Shown: piece after piece, positions 35,464 to 42,690 of the stretch
How the letters are laid out: the number at the start of each line of letters is the position of its first letter
Numbering within the stretch: the first letter of the stretch is position 1
Assembly: GCA_048498035.1 (NCBI GenBank)
Contig: JBEHYT010000008.1
Span: forward strand, 62,001 to 126,000
Source of the DNA: CADEDV01 sp048498035
Lineage (GTDB): Bacteria; Bacteroidota; Bacteroidia; Chitinophagales; Chitinophagaceae
Length of the DNA: 64,000 nt
Reading direction: 5' to 3'
Program-made: the position numbers and the translations under genes
Notes under the pieces: generated by a model
Told to the model about the DNA's origin: nothing
Database searches by the model: none
Seen by the model: the letters and a program-made list of their open reading frames with translations, nothing else

Positions 35464-38400
35464 ATGTACATAGAATTACAGGTGACTACCAATTTCAGTT
35501 TTCTGCGTGGGGCTTCACACCCTGAAGAACTGGTACAGCAGGCTGTAGAACTGGGTTACAATGCCCTTGGCATTACTGATCATAATACGCTGGCAGGTGT
35601 GGTACGCGCGCATGCGGCGGCACGCCGGTATAGCATGCGGATATTGCCCGGCTGCAGGCTTAATTTGCTGGATGGCCCCAGCCTGCTGGCATATCCCGCA
35701 AATAAAACAGCCTACTCCGAGCTGAGCAACCTGCTTACCACCGGCAACCTTCGTGCAGAAAAAGGCCAGTGTCATCTTTATTGTAAAGATGTATTTGATA
35801 CCGGGAGTAACCTGGAATTTATCCTGGTTCCGCCTTCCCGCCTCAATGAAAATTTTGATTTTGATCCAGGTTTTATACAGCAGGCACAGCAATACCGCCA
35901 TTACCTGGGCAACCGTTTATCCATGGCGCTTTGCAGGCATTATCATGGAGATGATGCCAAACAGTTATACCGGCTTGAACAGCTAAGTGCACATTATGAT
36001 GTTCCGCTGGTAGCCACCAATAATGTGTATTATCATCATCCTTCGCGGCGGGAACTGCAGGATGTGGTAACCTGCATTCGTGAGAAATGCACCATTACTA
36101 CGGCAGGCTTCCGCTTGCAACCCAATGCGGAGCGCTATCTCAAACCCGTTGCTGAAATGCAGCGTTTATTCCGCAAATACCCGGCTGCGCTGGAGCAGGC
36201 TGCAGCAATTGCAGCACAATGCAGGTTTTCACTGGATGAACTGGAATACCGCTACCCCAAAGAAATTACGCCGGACGGTCTTTCCCCTATGGAAGCACTG
36301 ACCCGCCTGGCCTGGGCCGGGGCACATGAAATATATGGAGAGGTGATACCCGGGAAAGTGATCAACAACATTCAGCATGAACTCTATTTTATTGAAGAGA
36401 TGCAGTATGCCGAATATTTTCTTACCGTATATGATATTGTTCGCTTTGCGAGAAGTAAAAATATTCTTTGCCAGGGGCGTGGATCCGCAGCCAATTCCAC
36501 TATTTGTTTTTGCCTTGGCATTACCGGCGTAGACCCTACAAAATTCGATCTCCTTTTTGAACGGTTTATTTCTTCTGCCCGTAATGAACCGCCCGATATT
36601 GATGTAGATTTTGAACATGAGCGACGTGAAGAAGTGATGCAATATATCTACCAGAAATATGGTCGCGACAGGGCCGCAATAGTTGCTACAGTTACACAAC
36701 AACACCAGCGGGGCGCATTACGGGATGTTGGAAAAGCAATGGGGCTTTCTGCAGATACGATCACCATGCTGTCTTCTTCCGTATGGAGATTTACGGAAGA
36801 CTGGTTTACCGGTGAGCAATTGCGGGAACAGGGCTTAAACCCGGAAGATCCGCATTTGCGAAAAGCATTGGAATTAACGCAGGCATTTATCGGGTTTCCA
36901 CGCCAGTTGGGGCAACATACCGGCGGATTTGTGATCACCGATGGAAAATTATCTGACCTCTGTCCTATCCTCAATGCGAGGATGGAAGACAGAACCTGTA
37001 TTGAATGGAATAAGGATGATATTGACGCCCTGGGTTTCCTGAAAATTGATATCCTGGCATTGGGAATGCTGACCTGCATCCGAAAGGCCTTTGATAAAGC
37101 ACGGGATCATTATGGATTGGAATGGACGCTCGCTAATTTTCCCCAGGATGATCCGCGCGTGTATGAAATGATCTCACATGCTGATACTATCGGTGTATTC
37201 CAGATTGAAAGCAGGGCGCAACAATCCATGCTACCCAGGCTAAAGCCAAAAAACTTTTACGACCTGGTAATTGAAGTTGCAATTGTAAGACCGGGACCTA
37301 TCCAGGGTGATATGGTGCACCCATACCTTCGCAGGCGTAATGGGCAGGACCCTGTAGAATATCCTTCTGCTGAATTAAAAGATATTCTTGAGCGTACACT
37401 TGGCGTTCCGTTGTTCCAGGAGCAGGCGATGAAGATTGCGATGGTAGCCGCGGGATTTACACCTGCGGAAGCCGATGAATTAAGACGCAGCATGGCTACA
37501 TTTAAAGCAAAGGGACTTGTAACGAAGTTTGAAGAAAAACTGATACAGGGAATGATGCAACGCGGGTATAAAAAAGAATATGCGATGCGGGTATTCCGGC
37601 AACTGGAAGGTTTTGGAAGTTACGGTTTCCCGGAAAGCCATGCCGCCAGTTTTGCTTCCCTTGTTTACATTTCTTCCTGGATCAAATGTTATTATCCCGA
37701 TGTATTTGCCTGCGCTATCCTCAACAGTCAACCGATGGGTTTTTATCAACCGGCGCAACTGATCAGTGATGCCCGCAACCATGGTGTTACCGTAAAAGAA
37801 GTAGACATTAATTTCTCATCATGGGATTATACCCTGGAAGAAAAAGCAGGTGCGTATCACACGCTACGGGTGGGGTTCAGACAGGTAAAAGGACTGAAAG
37901 CAGAGGATATGGAACTGTTGCTTCGCAAACGAGGCAAAGGATTTACATCCATCAATGCATTGCGTGATGCGGGTATACATGAAACAACACTTGAATTGCT
38001 GGCGGATGCGGATGCATTCCGGTCTATTGGTCTTGACCGCAGACAGGCGCTCTGGGAAATAGCTGCCAAAGACAAACCACAGGCTATTTTCAAAGGCCAG
38101 GCAGCGCCGGATGCAGCTTTTGAAAATGTACAACTACCGGCAATGACATTACCGGAACATGTAGTGCATGATTACGCTGCCACATCACTTTCGCTTAAAG
38201 CACACCCGGTAAGTTTTGTTCGGGAACAACTGGAGCAATTGCATATTACACCCTGCGCCTCCCTGGATTCACTCCGGGATGGTATGCCGGTAAAAGTAGC
38301 TGGATTGGTATTGGTTCGGCAACGCCCGGGTACGGCCAGTGGAATTTGCTTTATGACCATTGAAGACGAAACAGGTTGTGGTAATCTTGTGATCTTTGAA

Positions 38401-38682
38401 AACCTGTTTGATAAATTCAGGAAAGAAATCCTGCAATCCAAATTGATCATGGTAGAAGGTAAAGTGCAAATAGAAGGAGAAGTGATCCATGTAATTGTAC
38501 AACGCTGTCATAATTTTTCACGACTGCTTCGCAGGTTGAATGGAAAACAGGACGACGATATAAAAGTATTAACGTTGGCGAGGGCCGATGAACGCTCTGC
38601 TCCTGCGCACCTGGACCGGAAAACACAGGCAAAAGAATATACACAGGAGAAATTATTTCCCGAAGCAAGAAATTTTAAATGA
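35464..38682 (+). CDS. dnaE2: Error-prone DNA polymerase DnaE2 (ImuC)
   Basis: Polymerase of the C family that performs mutagenic lesion bypass with ImuA and ImuB. The N-terminal PHP domain begins YIELQVTTNFSFLRGASHPEEL and has GITDHNTLAG; the HxH metal motif of replicative DnaE is absent, as is usual in DnaE2. The polymerase core has GRGSAANSTICFCLGITG and the acidic catalytic motif PDIDVDF at about 377-383. A helix-hairpin segment and a C-terminal OB fold (VKVAGLVLVRQRPGTASG) complete it. Start ATG 35464 gives 1072 residues, typical for DnaE2. Confidence 0.94.
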   Translation: MYIELQVTTNFSFLRGASHPEELVQQAVELGYNALGITDHNTLAGVVRAHAAARRYSMRILPGCRLNLLDGPSLLAYPANKTAYSELSNLLTTGNLRAEKGQCHLYCKDVFDTGSNLEFILVPPSRLNENFDFDPGFIQQAQQYRHYLGNRLSMALCRHYHGDDAKQLYRLEQLSAHYDVPLVATNNVYYHHPSRRELQDVVTCIREKCTITTAGFRLQPNAERYLKPVAEMQRLFRKYPAALEQAAAIAAQCRFSLDELEYRYPKEITPDGLSPMEALTRLAWAGAHEIYGEVIPGKVINNIQHELYFIEEMQYAEYFLTVYDIVRFARSKNILCQGRGSAANSTICFCLGITGVDPTKFDLLFERFISSARNEPPDIDVDFEHERREEVMQYIYQKYGRDRAAIVATVTQQHQRGALRDVGKAMGLSADTITMLSSSVWRFTEDWFTGEQLREQGLNPEDPHLRKALELTQAFIGFPRQLGQHTGGFVITDGKLSDLCPILNARMEDRTCIEWNKDDIDALGFLKIDILALGMLTCIRKAFDKARDHYGLEWTLANFPQDDPRVYEMISHADTIGVFQIESRAQQSMLPRLKPKNFYDLVIEVAIVRPGPIQGDMVHPYLRRRNGQDPVEYPSAELKDILERTLGVPLFQEQAMKIAMVAAGFTPAEADELRRSMATFKAKGLVTKFEEKLIQGMMQRGYKKEYAMRVFRQLEGFGSYGFPESHAASFASLVYISSWIKCYYPDVFACAILNSQPMGFYQPAQLISDARNHGVTVKEVDINFSSWDYTLEEKAGAYHTLRVGFRQVKGLKAEDMELLLRKRGKGFTSINALRDAGIHETTLELLADADAFRSIGLDRRQALWEIAAKDKPQAIFKGQAAPDAAFENVQLPAMTLPEHVVHDYAATSLSLKAHPVSFVREQLEQLHITPCASLDSLRDGMPVKVAGLVLVRQRPGTASGICFMTIEDETGCGNLVIFENLFDKFRKEILQSKLIMVEGKVQIEGEVIHVIVQRCHNFSRLLRRLNGKQDDDIKVLTLARADERSAPAHLDRKTQAKEYTQEKLFPEARNFK

Positions 38683-38684
38683 GC

Positions 38685-39068
38685 TTATTCCGCTGCGGCG
38701 CGCCTTTTTTTCCGCATTTCAGTCTTGATCCGGGTGCGATGCTGTAATCCCCAGTCCTTTAATGCAGTAATTACCGGGTCCAGAGAATTGCTGTAATCCG
38801 TGAGTTCATATTCCACCAGTACCGGGAATTCGTTATAAACTTTACGAACCACGAAGCCATTCAACTCCAGAATTTTCAATTCTGCTGATAACACTTTGGC
38901 CGCAATACCCTGTACTTGCTTCTGAATTTCGCTGAAGCGCCGGTTGCCTTCGCGCAGCGCAATAATAATGGGCAATTTCCATTTGCCGTGTAATACGTAC
39001 AGGGCATCCTGAACTGCATTCAGTGCGCCCTGGCATTCAACACTATTCACCTGCTTTCCTTCAAACAT
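38685..39068 (-). CDS. HxlR-family winged-helix regulator
   Basis: A 127-residue DNA-binding regulator. It has the HxlR opening ALYVLHGKWKLPIIIALREGNRRFSEIQ, the recognition helix IAAKVLSAELKILELNGFV, and the wing region EYELTDYSNSLDPVITALKDWG. HxlR proteins often respond to reactive electrophiles or oxidants through a cysteine near the N-terminus; C12 here (SVECQGALNA) is a candidate. The ATG at 39068 is chosen because an upstream TTG start lies inside its own -7 element. Divergent from a YceI gene, with shared operators between them. Confidence 0.9.
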   Translation of the reverse strand: MFEGKQVNSVECQGALNAVQDALYVLHGKWKLPIIIALREGNRRFSEIQKQVQGIAAKVLSAELKILELNGFVVRKVYNEFPVLVEYELTDYSNSLDPVITALKDWGLQHRTRIKTEMRKKRRAAAE

Positions 39069-39092
39069 ATCTAATTGATTACTAGATTGAAA

Positions 39093-39100
39093 CAAAGTTA
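39093..39100 (-). promoter_or_regulatory. -7 promoter element for the hxlR-type gene
   Basis: Minus-strand TAACTTTG, exact to TAnnTTTG. It overlaps the first operator palindrome by four bases, so binding there would repress the regulator gene itself. Confidence 0.55.
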
Positions 39101-39140
39101 CCTTTTGGTAACCACTTACTTTTTGTTACTCAAAGGTAAA
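39097..39140. promoter_or_regulatory. Two operator-like palindromes between hxlR and yceI genes
   Basis: GTTACCTTTTGGTAAC (39097-39112) has perfect six-base arms around TTTT. GTTACTCAAAGGTAAA (39125-39140) is a degenerate second copy 28 bases on. The first overlaps the -7 element of the regulator gene; the second ends directly before the -7 element of the yceI gene. Confidence 0.65.
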
Positions 39141-39148
39141 TAGTTTTG
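39141..39148 (+). promoter_or_regulatory. -7 promoter element for the yceI gene
   Basis: TAGTTTTG, exact to TAnnTTTG, 18 bases before the ATG at 39167. The nearest TTTG upstream is only 16 bases away, closer than usual. Confidence 0.5.
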
Positions 39149-39166
39149 TAATCTAAATCAATACAA

Positions 39167-39730
39167 ATGGAAACATTACAGGCTGATGCCACGAGCATCC
39201 AAAACACTTCCCAATGGCACCTGGACCCGCTTCATTCCGAGATACAGTTTAAGGTCAAGCACCTGGTTATTTCAACAGTAACCGGTTCTTTTGGTCAGTT
39301 TACAGCTACGCTGAACACACCGGGAGATGATTTTGAAAATGCCGTGGTGAACGTAACGATCGACGTAAACAGCATTCATACCGGTCAGCCGGACCGCGAC
39401 AGTCATCTCAAAAACGCTGATTTTTTCGATATTGAAAACTACCCGGTAATTACGTTTCAATCAACCGGGTTTCATAAAAAATCGGATTCCGCTTACCAGT
39501 TGGAGGGAAACCTGACGCTGAAAGGGATTACACGGCCCATTGCCCTTGATGTTGAATATGGCGGTATCCAGAAAGATCCAAGAGGCACGGTTAAAGTAGG
39601 CTTTGATGTAACGGGCATTATTCACCGGAAAGAATTTGGCCTTGCCTATAACGCGGTGCTTGAAGCAGGCGGAGTTGCATTGGGTGAGCAGGTAAAATTG
39701 GCGGCGAGTGTTCAATTTGCGCGCCAATAG
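39167..39730 (+). CDS. YceI-family lipocalin-like protein
   Basis: A 187-residue beta-barrel of the YceI family, which binds isoprenoid or other lipophilic ligands. Family blocks: WHLDPLHSEIQFKVKHLVIS at the start, GSFGQFTATL, HLKNADFFDIENYPVITFQS, and GNLTLKGITRPIALDVEY. No signal peptide is seen, so it is a cytoplasmic member. It is divergent from an HxlR-type regulator, a common pairing in which the YceI protein is the regulated stress or detoxification gene. Confidence 0.93.
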   Translation: METLQADATSIQNTSQWHLDPLHSEIQFKVKHLVISTVTGSFGQFTATLNTPGDDFENAVVNVTIDVNSIHTGQPDRDSHLKNADFFDIENYPVITFQSTGFHKKSDSAYQLEGNLTLKGITRPIALDVEYGGIQKDPRGTVKVGFDVTGIIHRKEFGLAYNAVLEAGGVALGEQVKLAASVQFARQ

Positions 39731-39782
39731 CGGGATTTTGCAGGAGATGGCACCATTTTCGTCGGGTAAATGAAAAACAACT

Positions 39783-40175
39783 ATGGACACAAAATGGAAC
39801 CAGGCCACTCCCAACCGGCCCGATGGCGATCGCATCCTGGACGCGCCATTTGTTAAAGCAAATATACCAGAGCTGGTGCGCCAGCTCAAAACGGAACCTG
39901 CCTGGAAGAAGAATGACCGCAACGGGATCACCGTTTTTAAATCAGACAATCTCGCCGTTGTTGTGGTGGCATTGCAGAAAAATGTGATGATCGAGGACAA
40001 TGATGTGGAGGGCTATATTACCATCCAGGTACTCAATGGAAGGATCACGGTTAAAATGGGCAATACGGAACAGGAACTGGCTTCCGGAGAATTGGTAGTC
40101 ATTCACCCGCATATTACCCATTCTATCCGCGCCGAGGAAGAGAGCGTACTTGTTCTTTCCAACAGCCAGCAATGA
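39783..40175 (+). CDS. Cupin-domain protein
   Basis: A 130-residue small protein with a single cupin barrel in the C-terminal two thirds: VALQKNVMIEDNDVEGYITIQVLNG, then ELASGELVVIHPHITHSIRA. The second cupin motif has the histidine pair of HPHITHSI. The first motif is degenerate, with E in place of the usual H-x-H, so metal binding is uncertain. It lies 52 bases after the YceI gene and may be co-regulated with it. The function is unknown. Confidence 0.75.
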   Translation: MDTKWNQATPNRPDGDRILDAPFVKANIPELVRQLKTEPAWKKNDRNGITVFKSDNLAVVVVALQKNVMIEDNDVEGYITIQVLNGRITVKMGNTEQELASGELVVIHPHITHSIRAEEESVLVLSNSQQ

Positions 40176-40291
40176 TGCTCCCCGGCAGTATCGGTATAAA
40201 AACTTGTCAACATGCCTGACCTCTAGTGAATTAACCGGAGGTTTAGGCGTGTTTTTTGCTATTTTCATGGCTGGTTTATAACCGATTTTTT

Positions 40292-40651
40292 ATGGCATCT
40301 ATTTATCTCTTTGACGACGACCAGGATATCCTGATCATGTGTGGAATTGTGCTGAAGCAGCGTGGTTACGAGGTGTTTACTTCCCATGTGTGTGACGATA
40401 TCGTAGAACGTATTTCCGCTGTTAGTCCCGACCTTATTATCATGGATAATAAAATTCCGCCGGATGGTGGCATCAATGCCACAAAAAAACTGAAGGCAGA
40501 TCCAAAAACGGCATCGATACCGGTCCTTTTCTTCAGTGCAAATATCAATGTAGAAAAACTAAGCCAGGAAGCCGGCGCCGATGAATATATTCAGAAGCCG
40601 TTTGACATTGCCGGTTTTGAGACCACAATTGAACGGATGCTGGGCCATTGA
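40292..40651 (+). CDS. Single-domain response regulator
   Basis: A stand-alone CheY-like receiver, 119 residues. It has the acidic pair in SIYLFDDDQDIL, the phospho-acceptor Asp in DLIIMDNKIPPDGG, the Ser/Thr switch in PVLFFSANI and the Lys in DEYIQKPFD. No output domain. Start ATG 40292, since the longer frame begins in non-conserved sequence. It is immediately followed by a tandem repeat and then a convergent CheB/CheR/kinase operon, which could supply its phosphate. Confidence 0.9.
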   Translation: MASIYLFDDDQDILIMCGIVLKQRGYEVFTSHVCDDIVERISAVSPDLIIMDNKIPPDGGINATKKLKADPKTASIPVLFFSANINVEKLSQEAGADEYIQKPFDIAGFETTIERMLGH

Positions 40652-40870
40652 AATGATTAATGTACTAATGTGCTAATTAATTAGACAATGCGGCGATTCG
40701 CTGATGCGATAATGGAAGAAATGATTAATGTGGAAATGTGCTGATGTGCCAATTAATTAGACAATGCAACGATTCGCTGATGCGATAATGGAAGAAATGA
40801 TTAATGTGGAAATGTGCTGATTTGCTAATTAATTAGAGAATGCGACGATTCGCTGATGCGATAATGAAAG
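40651..40870 (+). repeat. Three-copy intergenic tandem repeat
   Basis: Units start at 40651 (68 bases), 40719 (76) and 40795 (76), each with AAATGATTAATGT, a central AATTAATTAG block and GATTCGCTGATGCGATAATG. The first unit lacks 8 bases in the TGGAAATGTGCTGA part. Copies 1 and 3 contain the 12-base palindrome CTAATTAATTAG. It fills the space between two convergent genes. It has no spacers of constant size and no cas genes, so it is not a CRISPR array. Confidence 0.9.
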
Positions 40871-40907
40871 CAAAATCATAACTACAGAATTGACGAATTC
40901 CGAATCA

Positions 40908-41480
40908 TTAATTATTTTTTCGCTCGTCCAGCCATTTTCCAATATCAGCTGATTGCAACACATAATTTGGTTGCATTAGTTTGAGGGCCTGCTGTGGCAT
41001 ATAAGAAACCTGTGCCTCTTCAGGGTCTTGCACGATAGTGATCCCGCCTTTTTCCTGCACAAAGGCCAACCCTTCTGCACCGTCTCCATTAGCGCCGGAA
41101 AGTAAAATTGCAATGATATTGCTGCCAAATGCATCTGCTGCCGACCGAAACACAACATCAAGGCTTGGCCGGCTGAAATTTACTTTTTCAGAGGCGTCCA
41201 GGGAAAAACTGCCATCTGTTTCCAGGAGGACGTGATAATCTGGCGGACAAATAAAAAGTGTTCCGGGTTTTATAATCTCTTTTTCTTCAATGGGGCTTAT
41301 CTGCAGATGTGTTTTGGATGAAAGTAGCTCTGCGAGGCTTGATTCATCGCTGGTAACGCGATGCATCACCAGCAGCACCGGCAGGTTGAATGCAGGTGAA
41401 AGATTTTCCAGGATGCGGAAGAGCGCCTGCAGGCTTCCTGCAGATCCCCCGATAACAACCAGTGGCAAGTTGTTTTTCAT
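40908..41480 (-). CDS. CheB-type methylesterase domain protein
   Basis: A 190-residue stand-alone CheB catalytic domain without a receiver. The catalytic triad is visible: Ser13 in VIGGSAGS, His40 in LLVMHRV and Asp133 in SGANGDGAEG. In classical chemotaxis CheB removes methyl esters from receptor glutamates. The ATG at 41480 overlaps the cheR stop (ATGA), which fixes the start over the upstream ATG at 41495. With no receptor, CheA or CheW gene nearby, its substrate is probably not a chemoreceptor. Confidence 0.9.
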   Translation of the reverse strand: MKNNLPLVVIGGSAGSLQALFRILENLSPAFNLPVLLVMHRVTSDESSLAELLSSKTHLQISPIEEKEIIKPGTLFICPPDYHVLLETDGSFSLDASEKVNFSRPSLDVVFRSAADAFGSNIIAILLSGANGDGAEGLAFVQEKGGITIVQDPEEAQVSYMPQQALKLMQPNYVLQSADIGKWLDERKNN

Positions 41481-42298
41481 CGCATTTTCCTCCATATTTT
41501 TTCACGTCCTTCCAGTTGCCGGTAATCGGGTGCTATAGCGGAGAAGCGCAGCGATTCCTTTACGCCCAGCGCCAGGAACCCGAGGCGGTCGAGGCTTTTA
41601 TCGAATACCGTAAGCACTTTTGACTGCAATTCTTTATCAAAATAGATCAAAACATTTCGGCAAAGGATCAGTTGAAAGGAATTAAATGAAGAGTCAGATA
41701 CGAGATTATGTGTAGAAAAAATCATCCGTTGTGACAGCGCCTCGTCGAATTTGACATGATTATAATTAGAGCTGTAGTAGGAAGAAAAATCCCGTTGCCC
41801 TCCGGCAAGGTGATAGTTCCTGGAATATTGTTGCATATTTGACATCGCAAACACGCCTCTTCTTGCTTTTTCAATTGCTGCAGGATTGATATCGGTTGCA
41901 TAGAGGAGTGATTTATGCAGCAGACCTGCCTCCTGCAGCACAATAGCCATGGAATAGACTTCTTCGCCGGTTGCGCAACCGGCATGCCATATCCGGATCA
42001 GCGGATAGGTGGCAAGTACGGGAATTACCTGTTCGCGCAGCGCGCGATAAAAAGGAGGATCCCGGAACATTTCAGTTACGACCACGCTGATTTCCGTAAC
42101 GGCATATTCAAAATAAGACCGGTCATTTTTAAGACGCTCACGAAAATCACTGAAGTCGGCAAACCGGTCCAGTATAAAAATCCGTTGCAGCCGCCGTTTG
42201 AAAGATGCATGGGAATAGCCTGTAAAATCATAGCCATACACATCCAGGAAATCTTCCTTTAACAGCTCCACTTGTGTATCTGTGAGTAAAACCTCCAC
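41477..42298 (-). CDS. CheR-type SAM-dependent protein methyltransferase
   Basis: A 273-residue CheR protein. The N-terminal helical domain carries FTGYSHASFKRRLQRIF. The SAM domain has IRIWHAGCATGEEVYSMAIVL, YATDINPAAIEKARRG and the late block FQLILCRNVLIYFDKELQ with GFLALGVKESL. In chemotaxis it methylates receptor glutamates. It is coupled to the CheB gene by an ATGA overlap and lies 5 bases after a response-regulator gene in a histidine-kinase operon. Confidence 0.93.
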   Translation of the reverse strand: MEVLLTDTQVELLKEDFLDVYGYDFTGYSHASFKRRLQRIFILDRFADFSDFRERLKNDRSYFEYAVTEISVVVTEMFRDPPFYRALREQVIPVLATYPLIRIWHAGCATGEEVYSMAIVLQEAGLLHKSLLYATDINPAAIEKARRGVFAMSNMQQYSRNYHLAGGQRDFSSYYSSNYNHVKFDEALSQRMIFSTHNLVSDSSFNSFQLILCRNVLIYFDKELQSKVLTVFDKSLDRLGFLALGVKESLRFSAIAPDYRQLEGREKIWRKMR

Positions 42299-42303
42299 TC
42301 CTT

Positions 42304-42672
42304 TTATTTAATATGCTGACTCAGCAGGTTCACCAGCCGGTCCACATCTATCGGTTTAGAAATATAGCCATCGGCGCCGGCCTCTATGCATTTTTCGCGA
42401 TCTCCTTTCATGGCTTGTGCCGTTACGGAGATGATTGGCAGGCTGCGGAGTTCTTCATGATTCCGGATCTGCCGGATCATTTCATAGCCATCCGTTTCAG
42501 GCATCATCATATCAAGCAATACTACGCCAATGTCATTACCTGTACAATTCAATTCCACCATACCTCGTTCTGCTCCGGTGGCAGCTACTATTTCCCATCC
42601 CTTTGACCGTAATACCGCCGACAACGCAAATATGTTTGTCGGATCATCATCAACAATTAAAATCTTTGCCAT
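42304..42672 (-). CDS. Single-domain response regulator, REC3-like
   Basis: A 122-residue receiver with KILIVDDDPTN, phospho-acceptor Asp in VVLLDMMMPETDGYE, SVTAQAMKGDREKCIEAGADG and YISKPID. It is close in sequence to the third receiver of the hybrid kinase encoded just upstream, suggesting a duplication. It lies between that kinase and CheR and probably relays phosphate within this pathway. Confidence 0.92.
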   Translation of the reverse strand: MAKILIVDDDPTNIFALSAVLRSKGWEIVAATGAERGMVELNCTGNDIGVVLLDMMMPETDGYEMIRQIRNHEELRSLPIISVTAQAMKGDREKCIEAGADGYISKPIDVDRLVNLLSQHIK

Positions 42673-42690
42673 AGATGTTGGTTCATTGAA

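Noticed and set aside
40651..40870. CRISPR array
   Set aside because: Units are directly adjacent with no unique spacers, repeat length is 68-76 bases, and no cas genes are present.
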